Shown: positions 1 to 12,058, counted from the first letter of the stretch. The stretch is DNA of 64,000 bases from DATJPY01 sp035506135 (GCA_035506135.1 DATJPY010000104.1:62001-126000); one strand, 5' to 3'. Translations and numbers: made by a program. Notes: a model not told the origin generated them from the sequence alone.

Positions 1-177
1 ACCCGGCTCCTGCGGGAGGGCGAGGCGCGCGGCGCCCGCGTCGTCTCCGGCAAGTGGATGCTCGTCCTCCAGGCGGCCGAGCAGATCGCGCTCTGGAGCG
101 GGCGCGGGGCGCCCGTCGACGAGATGGCCCGGGCCTTCGATCGAGCCTCGGAGCGGAGCCCGGCTCAGCCGGCGTAG
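1..177 (+). CDS. aroE: Shikimate dehydrogenase, C-terminal fragment
   Basis: Frame 1 is open from the window edge to a TAG at 175-177, giving 58 residues of a truncated protein. The sequence GKWMLVLQAAEQIALWSG followed by P-x3-EMARAF resembles the C-terminal helix of AroE, where a G-x-x-M-L-x-x-Q-x-A motif (the Gln contacts shikimate) precedes an LW-x-G turn and a final helix. The family enzyme reduces 3-dehydroshikimate to shikimate with NADPH in the cytosol. The N-terminal substrate domain and Rossmann fold lie outside the window, so the call rests on this tail only. The 3' end overlaps the convergent ferredoxin gene by 13 bp. Confidence 0.7.
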   Translation, partial: TRLLREGEARGARVVSGKWMLVLQAAEQIALWSGRGAPVDEMARAFDRASERSPAQPA

Positions 178-518
178 CTCCACTTCTTCTTGTTCTCTTC
201 GACCTGCTCGGGCGTGGGCTTGGGCTTCTCGGGAACCTCGGGCACCGAGAACTGGTCCTTCAGATCGACGATCTTGGAGTTGAGATCGATATCGACCTGG
301 AACACCTCGGGCACCTGCTCGTCCTCGAAGATCGCCTCCCACGGGCACTCCGGCTCGCAGACGCCGCAGTTGATGCACTCCTCGGGATCGATGAAGAGCT
401 GGTTGGGGAAGCTCTCCCGGTCGCCGCCCTGGTACTCGTAGATGCAGTCGACGGGACACACCTCGACGCAGCTCATGTCGACGCAATCCCGGCACAGCCT
501 CGTGATCACCCAGGCCAT
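165..518 (-). CDS. fdxA: 7Fe-type ferredoxin (3Fe-4S/4Fe-4S)
   Basis: This is a 117-residue soluble electron carrier. The N-terminus MAWVITRLCRDC and the pattern Cys9-x7-Cys17-x3-Cys21-Pro, plus a second motif C-x2-C-x2-C-x3-CP around residues 48-59, match the Azotobacter FdI/FdxA layout. In that layout Cys9, Cys17 and the last Cys ligate a 3Fe-4S cluster and the others a 4Fe-4S cluster. Extra cysteines at 12 and 25 are also seen in FdI. The acidic and Lys-rich C-terminal tail ends in KKKWSYAG. The ATG at 518 follows a GGGGAG ribosome site about 10 nt upstream. The gene lies 44 bp downstream of rpmG on the same strand and may be co-transcribed with it. The redox partner is unknown. Confidence 0.9.
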   Translation of the reverse strand: MAWVITRLCRDCVDMSCVEVCPVDCIYEYQGGDRESFPNQLFIDPEECINCGVCEPECPWEAIFEDEQVPEVFQVDIDLNSKIVDLKDQFSVPEVPEKPKPTPEQVEENKKKWSYAG

Positions 519-562
519 CTGTCAGATCTCCCCTCGGCTCGAGCCACGCCGCTCCGCGACAC

Positions 563-733
563 TCAGCGGAGCTTCGTCTCCTTGTAGAGCACGTGCTTGC
601 GCACCACCGGATCGTACTTCTTCAGCTCGAGCTTGTTCGGCGAGTTCTGGCGGTTCTTCACCGTGGTGTAGAAGTGGCCGGTGCCCGCGCTCGACTCGAG
701 CTTCACGCTCTCCCGCTTTCCCTTCTTGGCCAT
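563..733 (-). CDS. rpmG: 50S ribosomal protein L33
   Basis: A short 56-residue protein begins MAKKGKRESVKLESSAGTG and ends YKETKLR. Internal KNRQNSPNKLELKKYDP and VVRKHVLYKE are diagnostic for L33, a small protein near the E site of the large ribosomal subunit. It lacks the CxxC pairs of zinc-binding L33, so it is the zinc-independent form. It was found by reading the minus strand between rplX and the ferredoxin gene. It starts 22 bp after the rplX stop and is probably in the same transcript. Confidence 0.93.
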   Translation of the reverse strand: MAKKGKRESVKLESSAGTGHFYTTVKNRQNSPNKLELKKYDPVVRKHVLYKETKLR

Positions 734-755
734 CGCTCCCCTCCCGCGGTCCGGC

Positions 756-1079
756 TCAGCTCGGGTCCGGCACCGGCGCGCCCGTGGTTGCGAACACGCG
801 GACGCGTCGGCCTTCGCGCGTCTCGACGCGGATGCGGCTCGGCTTCCCGCCGCCGTCGACCAGCATGACGTTGGAGGCGTCGAGATAGCCCTCCTGCTCC
901 ACGATGCCGCCGGTGCGGACCTTGCGGCGGCCGGCCTTCAGGTGGCGCTTCTGGACCCGGACCTTCTCGACGCGCACGCGGCGGCGGGCGGTGTCCACCG
1001 CGAGCACCTTGCCCTGCTTGCCGCGGTCGGCGCCCTTCATCACCAGGACCAGGTCACCCTTGCGGATGCCGAGCGGCAT
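756..1079 (-). CDS. rplX: 50S ribosomal protein L24 (stand-alone copy)
   Basis: This is a 107-residue protein. An N-terminal KOW motif (residues 5-30, IRKGDLVLVMKGADRGKQGK) is followed by VEKVRVQKRHLKAG and a GGIVEQEGYLDASNVMLVD block, the standard order of L24, an early-assembly 23S rRNA-binding protein. I chose the ATG at 1079 because GGGGAGGG sits 4-5 nt upstream. A longer reading frame to 1139 adds only an atypical tail. In most bacteria rplX lies inside the spc operon between rplN and rplE. Here it pairs with rpmG and fdxA, far from other ribosomal protein genes. A second copy elsewhere cannot be excluded. Confidence 0.87.
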   Translation of the reverse strand: MPLGIRKGDLVLVMKGADRGKQGKVLAVDTARRRVRVEKVRVQKRHLKAGRRKVRTGGIVEQEGYLDASNVMLVDGGGKPSRIRVETREGRRVRVFATTGAPVPDPS

Positions 1080-1208
1080 GTTGCCCTCCCCGGACGAAAT
1101 TGAGCGCACACTCTTGCTGGATGGACGGACCGCCGTCAAGGCACCCCGCGGGGCATCGGTCCCGTCTCGGCCCGTTTCCTGTGGGTCGGAGTGGTACCCT
1201 GCGCCGCC

Positions 1209-2816
1209 GTGCGAAGCCGCCTCGCCAGGATCGCCGCGTTCGGGGTGCTGCTCGTCGTCGCCTGCGCGGTGGGCTGTCGCCTCCTCCTATCCCATCTGCC
1301 CGAGCGCTACGCCGTCAACGCGCCCCTCGGCTTCATGCTCTTCGGACACGGGACCGAGGCGCCCCCGGCGGCCGAGGTCCACGAGCGGCTGCACGTGCCC
1401 CCGGGCTTCGCGATCTCGCTCTACGCCGATGGGATCGCCAACGCGCGCTTCCTCCGCTTCACGCCGACCGGCGATCTGCTCGTGAGCACGCCCCGCTCGG
1501 GAGAAATCAGGATCCTCCTGCGCGACGAGAACGGCGACGGCCGGCCCGACGGCGTGCGCACGCTGATCGGTGGCCTCGATCGCCCCCACGGCCTCGACTT
1601 CCACGAGGGCTGGCTCTACATCGGCGAGGGCAACGCGATTGCCCGGGTTCGCTACGACGCGGCGTCCCGATCGGTCGTCGGGCCCGTGGAACGCCTCGCT
1701 CCGCTGCCCTCGGGTGGCAACCACTGGACCCGCACGCTGCGCTTCGGGCCCGACGGGGCGCTGTACGTGACGGTGGGGTCGAGCTGCAACGCCTGCATCG
1801 AGACCGATCCGCGCCGCGCGGTGATGCTGCGCTACCAGCCCGACGGCACCGGCGAGGAGATCTACGCCACCGGGCTGCGCAACTCCGTGGGCTTCGACTG
1901 GCAACCCGGGAGCGGCGCGCTCTACGCGACCGACAACGGACGCGACCTCCTCGGCGACGATGTCCCCCCCTGCGAGCTCAACCGCATCGTGCAGGGCGGT
2001 TTCTACGGCTGGCCCTTCGCGATGGGCAATCGCGTGCCCGATCCCGAGCTGGGCGGCGGCCACGAGGCGCAGATCGCGGCGTCGATTCCACCGGCGCACG
2101 GCTTCGCGGCCCACAACGCACCGCTCGGGATCACGTTCCTGCGCAACCCGGCGCTCCCCGAGGCGTATCGCGGCGCCGCGCTCGCGGCTCTCCACGGCTC
2201 GTGGAACCGCACGCACAAGGACGGCTACAAGGTCGTGTCGCTCCACTGGCAGCCCGATGGAAGCATCCAGGAGCGCGAGTTCGCGACCGGCTTCCTGCGC
2301 GGCGAGGAGGTGATCGGGCGCCCCGTCGACGTCGCCGAAGGCCCCGACGGAATCATCTACGTGTCGGACGACTACGCCGGCGCGATCTACCGCATCACCC
2401 CGCCGGGCCCGGGCGCAGGCGCCGCACAGCAATCCTCCCCCGTCCCCTCCGAGGCAAGCGGGTCGCCTGGGGCATCGGCCAGCGCCCGCGAAGCGGGCGC
2501 GCGCAGGGAGGCGGAGTCTGCGGAGCCGAGCGAAGTCAACAGACGCGCTCCAGCTCAGCAACCCTCTGATGGAGACCCCGTCCGCCTCCGCGGCCTCGCG
2601 CTCTGGGAGGCGAACGGCTGCGCGCGCTGTCACGATCCCGCGCGCGCCCAGGCCGGTGTCGTCCCGGTACCCATCCGCGGGCTCGCGGCTCGCTACGACG
2701 TCGAGGCGCTGCGGGCGTTCCTGGCCGCGCCCACACCGCCGATGCCCGCCTTCGCGCTCGACGATGCCCAGCGGCGCGACCTCGCCGTGTTCCTGCTCGC
2801 GGAGCACGGCTCGTAG
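1209..2816 (+). CDS. PQQ-type sugar (sorbosone) dehydrogenase fused to cytochrome c
   Basis: A 535-residue exported protein. The N-terminus carries a hydrophobic segment with a possible lipobox (VVAC, about residue 18). A beta-propeller follows with GGNHWTRTLRFGPDGALY, GLRNSVGFDW, TDNGRDLLGDD and PPCELNRI, the signature of the glucose/sorbosone dehydrogenase family, which uses PQQ to oxidise sugars or related alcohols. After a linker (about 413-455) comes a small cytochrome c domain with CARCH (Cys471, Cys474, His475) and a likely distal Met512, so electrons would pass within one chain to periplasmic acceptors. The linker contains dispersed repeat copy A. The start is either this GTG or the in-frame GTG at 1191. 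A TACCCT hexamer lies 8 nt upstream and no ribosome site is seen. The substrate is unknown. Confidence 0.85.
   Translation: MRSRLARIAAFGVLLVVACAVGCRLLLSHLPERYAVNAPLGFMLFGHGTEAPPAAEVHERLHVPPGFAISLYADGIANARFLRFTPTGDLLVSTPRSGEIRILLRDENGDGRPDGVRTLIGGLDRPHGLDFHEGWLYIGEGNAIARVRYDAASRSVVGPVERLAPLPSGGNHWTRTLRFGPDGALYVTVGSSCNACIETDPRRAVMLRYQPDGTGEEIYATGLRNSVGFDWQPGSGALYATDNGRDLLGDDVPPCELNRIVQGGFYGWPFAMGNRVPDPELGGGHEAQIAASIPPAHGFAAHNAPLGITFLRNPALPEAYRGAALAALHGSWNRTHKDGYKVVSLHWQPDGSIQEREFATGFLRGEEVIGRPVDVAEGPDGIIYVSDDYAGAIYRITPPGPGAGAAQQSSPVPSEASGSPGASASAREAGARREAESAEPSEVNRRAPAQQPSDGDPVRLRGLALWEANGCARCHDPARAQAGVVPVPIRGLAARYDVEALRAFLAAPTPPMPAFALDDAQRRDLAVFLLAEHGS
2481..2560 (+). repeat. Dispersed palindromic repeat, copy A (intragenic)
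   Basis: This 80-bp element lies in the linker of the dehydrogenase-cytochrome gene. It starts with a perfect hairpin, GCGCCCGC (2482-2489), loop gaa, GCGGGCGC (2493-2500). It ends with GAGCGAAGTCAACAGACG (2528-2545) followed by CAGCTCAGCA. Copy B shares the first 26 bp exactly and the last ~33 bp with two substitutions, although the host genes are unrelated. It is translated as SAREAGAR...SEVNRRA-AQQ in the host frame. Confidence 0.8.
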
Positions 2817-2860
2817 GCCGATTCGCGGGTCGCGCCGCAGCCGCGTGATACCCTTCCTGC

Positions 2861-3634
2861 GTGAGCTACGAGCACATCTCGCTGGCCGAGCAGGATGGCT
2901 TCGCGGTCCTGACCATGCGTCGCCCGGAGCGGCGGAATGCACTCTCGGAGGCGCACCTGCGCGAGCTCCTCGACGCCCTCGGCTCGATCGGCGCCGGAAA
3001 GACGCGCGGTGCGATCCTCGCGGCCGAGGGACCGGTCTTCTCCGCCGGACACGACTTCGCCGACATGGATGGGCGAGGCCTCGACGAGATGCGGCGGCTT
3101 CTCTCCGTGTGCGCCGAGGTGATGCAGCGGATCCAGTCGCTGCCGCAGCCCGTGATCGCACAGGTCGAGGGCCTGGCGACGGCGGCGGGCTGCCAGCTGG
3201 TCGCCTCGTGCGACCTCGCCGTAGCCGGCGAATCGGCGCGCTTCCAGGTTCCCGGCGGGCGCGGCGGGTGGTTCTGCATCACGCCAGGCGTCGCGCTGGC
3301 GCGCGCCGTCGGGCGCAAGCGCGCGCTCGAGATGCTCCTCACCGGCGACCCGATCGACGCGCGCGCCGCGCTCGCGTGCGGCCTCGTGAATCGCGTCGTT
3401 CCGGACGCCGAGGTGGCGGGCGCGACGCGCGCGCTCCTCGAGCGGGCGACTCGCGGCAGCGCGCTCGCCAAGGCGATCGGCAAGCAGTCGTTCCATCGCC
3501 AGGTGGATCTCGACCTGCCCGCGGCGTACGCCTACGCGATCGAGGTGATGGCGGCCGCGTCGCAGACGGAGGACGCGCGCGAGGGGCTGCGCGCCTTCCT
3601 CGAGAAGCGCCCCGCCCGCTTCACCAACCGCTAG
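2861..3634 (+). CDS. Enoyl-CoA hydratase/isomerase family protein (ECHDC3-like)
   Basis: A 257-residue crotonase-fold protein. MRRPERRNALS (residues 20-30), the oxyanion-hole block FSAGHDFADM (62-71) and VEGLATAAGCQLVASCDLAVA (103-124) are standard. In canonical hydratases the region after this carries two catalytic glutamates. Here it reads GGRGGWFCITPGVALARAVG, like the ECHDC3 subgroup, whose reaction is poorly defined. It therefore probably acts on an acyl-CoA thioester but may not be a true beta-oxidation hydratase. It begins with GTG. A TACCCT hexamer ends exactly 6 nt before the start and no Shine-Dalgarno is visible, so the mRNA may be leaderless. It lies 44 bp after the dehydrogenase gene. 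Confidence 0.85.
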   Translation: MSYEHISLAEQDGFAVLTMRRPERRNALSEAHLRELLDALGSIGAGKTRGAILAAEGPVFSAGHDFADMDGRGLDEMRRLLSVCAEVMQRIQSLPQPVIAQVEGLATAAGCQLVASCDLAVAGESARFQVPGGRGGWFCITPGVALARAVGRKRALEMLLTGDPIDARAALACGLVNRVVPDAEVAGATRALLERATRGSALAKAIGKQSFHRQVDLDLPAAYAYAIEVMAAASQTEDAREGLRAFLEKRPARFTNR

Positions 3635-3655
3635 CCGCTCGCAGTCGCTCGGCCC

Positions 3656-5443
3656 TCAGCGCGCCATCGAGGCGGCCGCGCGCGAGCCGGCCCAGGGTGT
3701 GGCGTCGACGACCTGGAGGCGATCGCTCCCGATCACCACGACGTGACGTCCCGCGCCGTCGAGCGCGATCCGGCCGTCGACGTCGACCGAGTCGAGCAGG
3801 CGACCCGAGCGCGGATCGAAGACCTGCAGCCCCCGCTCGCCCACGGCGAAGAGCCGGCCGCCGAGCACCATGGCGTCGCTGATCTGTCCCACGTCGGTCG
3901 CGTTGAAGCGCGAGAGCTGCGTCACGGCGCCGGGGCGGCTCACGTCCAGGCACAGCACGCCCTTCTTCCCGACGATGACGGCGACCCCCTCGTCGATCGA
4001 CAGCGAGCGCGGCTCGAGCGCGCGCCCCACCTCGAAGGCGGAGTCGAAGCGCTCGGCGCGCGGGTCGTCCACGGGAGCGGCGTACAGCATGCGATCGTCG
4101 AGCGCGTACAGCGTACCGCCTGCGCGCGCGATGCCGTGCAGCGGCCGGGGGACCAGCGGCTCCACGGGGCCGCCGGCGAGCGGCGTGCGCTGGAGGCCGC
4201 GGCTCCCGGCGATCAGGAGCTGCGCGCCCACCGTCTCGATGGCGCTCACACCCCCCACCTCGGCGCGCGCGAGCGCGCGCAGCCGCCGCGCGCGGGCATC
4301 GCGAGCGATCATCTCGACCCCGTCCTCGCCGTAGACCACGACGCGATCGTCGAGCAGCCGGATGCCGCTGAAGCGGGCAAGGCCGGCGGGCCGCGCGTAG
4401 TCGAGGACGCCGCGCGGAGCATTCGGATCCGCGAGGTCGACCTCGCGAAAGCTCCCGTCGGCGAACAGTGCCACGGCGCGATCGAGCTGCGCCGAGACCG
4501 CGACCACGCCGTTCCGCAGCGGCAGCGGATCGCGCAGCGCCGCCTGCGTCGGCCAGCTCGCCACGGGCACGAAGAAGTGGGACCAGTACGGCGGGGCGCT
4601 GGCGGTGAACAGCACCGAGGATCCCGAGCGCCGCTCGATGTCGCGAACGCGGAGCGTGAAGGTCTCGGTCCAGATCGGCTCCTTCTGCCCGACGCGGCGC
4701 AGCGAGACCTGGGTCTCGGCCAGGATTCCCGGGCCGGCGACCTGCCCCTGGTAGACCTGCGTGGGGACCGGTCGCTCGCTGTGCTCGATCTGGACCCAGC
4801 CGGCGGGCGAGCCGCTCAGCACCAGCGGCACTCCGGCGTCGGCGTACGCCTTCTTGGCCCGCTCCGTGAACGCGTTGCGCAGGCGGTCGGCATCGGCAAC
4901 GCCGGGCGCGACCTCGATGCGCAGGCCGACGCTCGCGAAGCCGCCGGTGTTGCGGAGCTTCAACATCGAGAGCGTGCGGATCGCCTCGGCGGCGTAGTCG
5001 CTGGTCGGATGGTGCTGCGCGAAGGCGGCCAGGGCGTCCGGCCCGCTGAATCCGCCGTGGCGGAGATACTCGGCGTTGCCGAGCGCGCGCTCGGCGAGAT
5101 CGGTTCCGGGGAAGCGGCTCGCGAAGCGCTCGTAGCCCTCCGCGGTCCCTTCGGCGCGCGCCGCCTCGAAGTCGCGCGACGCCGCCGTCGTCTCGAGCTC
5201 GGCCAGGAACGCGCTCTGAGGGTGCTCGCTCCGGAAGTGGTCGAGCGCGGCCTGCGTTCCCTCGCGCTTCGCCTGGAGGTAGTCGAGCCGCTCGCGCGCC
5301 TCGGCGGCGTGGGAGGAGCCCGGATGATCGGCGAGGAAGTGCCGATAGGCGGCGGGCGTGTCCTCCGCCTGCGCGCGCTCCCAGCTCTGCCCCGCGCAGC
5401 CCAAGGCCAGCACGGCGACGAGCGCGAAAATCGACGATCGCAT
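3656..5443 (-). CDS. Lipoprotein with helical repeats and a propeller-like C-terminus
   Basis: A 595-residue protein of unknown function. The start MRSSIFALVAVLALGC gives a signal peptide with lipobox LALGC (Cys16), so it is lipidated. Residues 20-160 are repeats of about 35 residues of the type A-Y-x-x-F-L-x-x-H-P-x-S-x-x-A-x-x-A, as in TPR-like or tol-pal-type helical repeats. The middle (165-310) is mixed alpha/beta. From about 310 to the end there are repeated short strands such as LLDDRVVVYGEDGVEM, VGAQLLIAGSRGLQ and GGRLFAVGERGLQVFD, typical of LVIVD/propeller blades. It is convergent with the enoyl-CoA hydratase-like gene (21-bp gap). No close family was recognised. A scaffold or envelope protein role is inference. 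Confidence 0.75.
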   Translation of the reverse strand: MRSSIFALVAVLALGCAGQSWERAQAEDTPAAYRHFLADHPGSSHAAEARERLDYLQAKREGTQAALDHFRSEHPQSAFLAELETTAASRDFEAARAEGTAEGYERFASRFPGTDLAERALGNAEYLRHGGFSGPDALAAFAQHHPTSDYAAEAIRTLSMLKLRNTGGFASVGLRIEVAPGVADADRLRNAFTERAKKAYADAGVPLVLSGSPAGWVQIEHSERPVPTQVYQGQVAGPGILAETQVSLRRVGQKEPIWTETFTLRVRDIERRSGSSVLFTASAPPYWSHFFVPVASWPTQAALRDPLPLRNGVVAVSAQLDRAVALFADGSFREVDLADPNAPRGVLDYARPAGLARFSGIRLLDDRVVVYGEDGVEMIARDARARRLRALARAEVGGVSAIETVGAQLLIAGSRGLQRTPLAGGPVEPLVPRPLHGIARAGGTLYALDDRMLYAAPVDDPRAERFDSAFEVGRALEPRSLSIDEGVAVIVGKKGVLCLDVSRPGAVTQLSRFNATDVGQISDAMVLGGRLFAVGERGLQVFDPRSGRLLDSVDVDGRIALDGAGRHVVVIGSDRLQVVDATPWAGSRAAASMAR

Positions 5444-5622
5444 CGTTGTGTCCCCCCGCTGCGAGAACGGTCGAATAGGGTCTCTTCATCGACCGTCCGG
5501 GCGGGCGCCTTGAGGCGCTGGCGGGCGCCGACGGGCCCCCTACCCTCGGCGCCTCGGACCCGCGAGATGGTGCTCACCCCCGGCAGGCGGCACGCAGCGA
5601 ACGATCGGGCGCGGGAGCGCGC

Positions 5623-6312
5623 GTGATCGAGGCGGTCGTCTTCGACATGGACGGGCTCCTGATCGACTCCGAGCCGCTCTGGCAGCGCGCCGAGATCGAG
5701 GTCTTCGCCCGCGTCGGCATCCGCCTCGACGCAGCGCTGTGTCTGCAGACCCGGGGGCGCAAGATCGACGAGGTGGTGGACTACTGGTACGCGCGCGCGC
5801 CCTGGCGGGAGCCTTCCCGGCGCGCGGTGCGCGACGCGATCGTAGCGCGCGTCGCCAGGCTGGTGGCCGCGGAGGGGACCGCCAAGCCGGGGGTCGACGA
5901 GGTCCTGACCTTCTTCGCGCAGCGTGCGCTCCCGCTCGCGCTCGCCTCCTCGTCGCCCTACCGGCTGATCGACGCGGTGCTCGCACGCCTGCGCATCGCG
6001 GAGCGCTTCGGCGTGCGGCACTCGGGCGAGGACGAGCGGCTGGGGAAGCCCGACCCGGCCATCTTCCTCGGCGCGGCGCGCAAGCTCGGGATCGCCCCGG
6101 CGCGCTGCCTGGCGTTCGAGGACTCGCCCGGCGGCGTGGCATCCGCCAAGGCCGCGGGGATGCGCTGCGTGGCGGTCCCCGACGCCGCCGGCGCCGGGGA
6201 TGCGCGCCTCGACGAGGAGCGCGCGGCGCTCGCCGGCGCGGCCGACCTGGTGATCGCGTCGCTCTGCGATTTCGGCGCGTCGGAGTGGGAGCGGCTCTCG
6301 CGCGACGCATGA
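5623..6312 (+). CDS. HAD superfamily sugar-phosphate phosphatase (HxpB/YniC-like)
   Basis: A 229-residue cytosolic hydrolase. Motif I FDMDGLLIDSEP (residues 7-18, nucleophile Asp8 and acid/base Asp10), motif II LASSS (about 107-111), motif III Lys in GKPDP (about 142-146) and motif IV FEDSPGG (about 164-170) are all intact. The cap domain is helical (subclass IA). DGLLIDSEPLW followed by EDSPGGVASAKAAGM is typical of hexitol/2-deoxyglucose-6-phosphate phosphatases and beta-phosphoglucomutase relatives. The GTG start has GGGAG 5 nt upstream. It is isolated, with the rRNA terminator hairpin immediately downstream on the other strand. The exact substrate cannot be assigned. Confidence 0.88.
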   Translation: MIEAVVFDMDGLLIDSEPLWQRAEIEVFARVGIRLDAALCLQTRGRKIDEVVDYWYARAPWREPSRRAVRDAIVARVARLVAAEGTAKPGVDEVLTFFAQRALPLALASSSPYRLIDAVLARLRIAERFGVRHSGEDERLGKPDPAIFLGAARKLGIAPARCLAFEDSPGGVASAKAAGMRCVAVPDAAGAGDARLDEERAALAGAADLVIASLCDFGASEWERLSRDA

Positions 6313-6314
6313 AC

Positions 6315-6350
6315 GAAAACGGCGCCGCGTCGGTTTCCCGGCGCGGCGCC
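6315..6350 (-). terminator. Intrinsic terminator of the rRNA operon
   Basis: On the minus strand a 9-bp GC-only stem GGCGCCGCG / CGCGGCGCC (arms 6342-6350 and 6321-6329) closes a loop containing GGGAAACC and is followed by GTTTTCG. It lies about 10 nt beyond the 5S 3' end, as expected for a rho-independent rrn terminator. The HAD gene converges on it. Confidence 0.8.
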
Positions 6351-6360
6351 GCAGAGAGGT

Positions 6361-6476
<116 letters not shown>

Positions 6477-6489
6477 ATAGATCAAAACC

Positions 6490-6524
6490 GGCGCCGATTG
6501 ACAATCGAACAGCGTATGGTTCTC
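6490..6524 (-). other. 23S processing stem, 3' strand
   Basis: This sequence, containing TTGACAATCGAA and GGTTCTC, is the inverted complement, with a few gaps, of 9630-9669 just upstream of 23S. The two arms would pair across the 23S precursor and form the double-stranded RNase III processing stalk. TTGACAATCG here looks like a -35 box but is better explained by this pairing. Confidence 0.75.
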
Positions 6525-6559
6525 GAGGCATCATCGCGAGTGCGCGTCCATGGGCTCGT

Positions 6560-9545
<2,986 letters not shown>

Positions 9546-9629
9546 CAAAAGCCCATGGTGGTCGCGACACGGCGACATTCCGCGGTGAAGCGGACGACGC
9601 CGAGCCGCGCCAAAGCGCACTCTACGATT

Positions 9630-9669
9630 GAGAACCTTCGAAAACGCTATTCGATTGTCAAAGAGCGCC
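9630..9669 (-). other. 23S processing stem, 5' strand, with boxA
   Basis: The upstream arm of the 23S stalk pairs with 6490-6524. On the minus strand it contains GCTCTTTGACAAT (9654-9666), a good match to the rrn boxA antitermination site bound as RNA by NusB/NusE. It lies between tRNA-Ala and 23S. Confidence 0.7.
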
Positions 9670-9778
9670 GGCTCACAGCCGACGTCCGGCCTGTTCGAGG
9701 CCAGGTGCCCACGAGGAGCACATCTGCGACGGTGCGGACGCGCCGCACCTTCTAAATCCTCTTCTTGCGGACCGCTCG

Positions 9779-9854
9779 TGGTGGAGCTGATCGGGATCGA
9801 ACCGACGACCTCGGGTTTGCAAAACCCGCGCTCTCCCAGCTGAGCTACAGCCCC
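9779..9854 (-). tRNA. tRNA-Ala (anticodon TGC)
   Basis: This 76-nt gene includes an encoded CCA. The acceptor arms are GGGGCTG and CAGCTCC with one G-U pair. The D-arm contains GCTCAGCTGGGAGAGC, the anticodon loop TTTTGCAAA gives TGC, and the T-arm contains GGTTCGATCC. It is the second tRNA in the 16S-23S spacer, the common Ile-Ala arrangement. Confidence 0.96.
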
Positions 9855-9956
9855 ATCCCTCTGATGGCCTCTGATGGCTCTGATTCTCTGATGCGCCCCG
9901 GATGTGCTCGAACCGACGATCGGGTCGAACCCCGAAGCGCAGCGCCGCCGACCCGT

Positions 9957-10034
9957 TGGTGGGCCTAGGTAGATTTGAACTACCGACCTCCCGCTTATCA
10001 GGCGGACGCTCTAACCAGTCTGAGCTATAGGCCC
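9957..10034 (-). tRNA. tRNA-Ile (anticodon GAT)
   Basis: This 78-nt gene includes an encoded CCA. The acceptor arms are GGGCCTA / TAGGCCC, the anticodon loop CTGATAA gives GAT, and the T-arm contains GTTCAAAT. The D-loop has one more base than the E. coli homologue. It is the first tRNA after 16S in the spacer. Confidence 0.96.
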
Positions 10035-10086
10035 GCGATCCTCCTGCTCTCGTCCCTTCGCGAATCCTCGCAGCCGGGCTCGAGCT

Positions 10087-10112
10087 CGGTCTCCGAAAAC
10101 TGAATAGCGTGC
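10087..10112 (-). other. 16S processing stem, 3' strand
   Basis: These 26 bases match the reverse complement of 11962-11987 at 23 positions. Paired across the 16S precursor they form the RNase III stalk. The rest of the spacer 10035-10290 contains no other gene. Confidence 0.75.
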
Positions 10113-10290
10113 GGCGACGGGACGACGATCGGCCGAGAGCCCCCCGATTGAACGAGTGACCGGGAGGACCCGGGATTCAGACTCTCGTGGACTCGCGTCC
10201 TGGCCGATCTTGACCGGTTGCTCTGGAGCTTGCCGCTCGGGCTCGAAGCCAATGCTCCAAGCCTGATGAGCGGAGCTCTTCGAGCTCCTT

Positions 10291-11855
<1,565 letters not shown>

Positions 11856-11961
11856 AACCTTTCGCGAGGCCCGGATCGGCTAACGAGCCGGGCTCCGCGT
11901 TGTAACGGGGATCGAACTTCTGCACGTCACCGTCTGCGGACGTCCCCACGTCCGCCAGACC

Positions 11962-11987
11962 GCACGCTATTCGGTTTTCAAAGACCG
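11962..11987 (-). other. 16S processing stem, 5' strand, with boxA-like site
   Basis: The upstream arm of the 16S stalk pairs with 10087-10112. On the minus strand it includes CGGTCTTTGAAAA (11975-11987), which resembles boxA (GCTCTTTGA) and the boxA before 23S. Both arms are followed by a GAATAGCG block shared by the 16S and 23S leaders. Confidence 0.65.
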
Positions 11988-12058
11988 GGCGAAGCCTCGG
12001 GAGAGTCTGTCGGGGACTCGAGAGGCAACTGTCTGCTCGAACCGCTTCTAGATGCAGC

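Noticed and set aside
756..1139. Longer L24 start at 1139
   Set aside because: The added 20 residues do not resemble L24, while the ATG at 1079 has a strong ribosome site.
1110..1139. Promoter for rplX (TTGACG at 1139-1134)
   Set aside because: The -35 is good but the best -10 (AAGAGT) is poor, so it was left out of the feature list.
6495..6525. TTGACAATCG as a promoter between 23S and 5S
   Set aside because: The sequence is better explained as the 3' arm of the 23S processing stem, and no -10 box follows at proper spacing.
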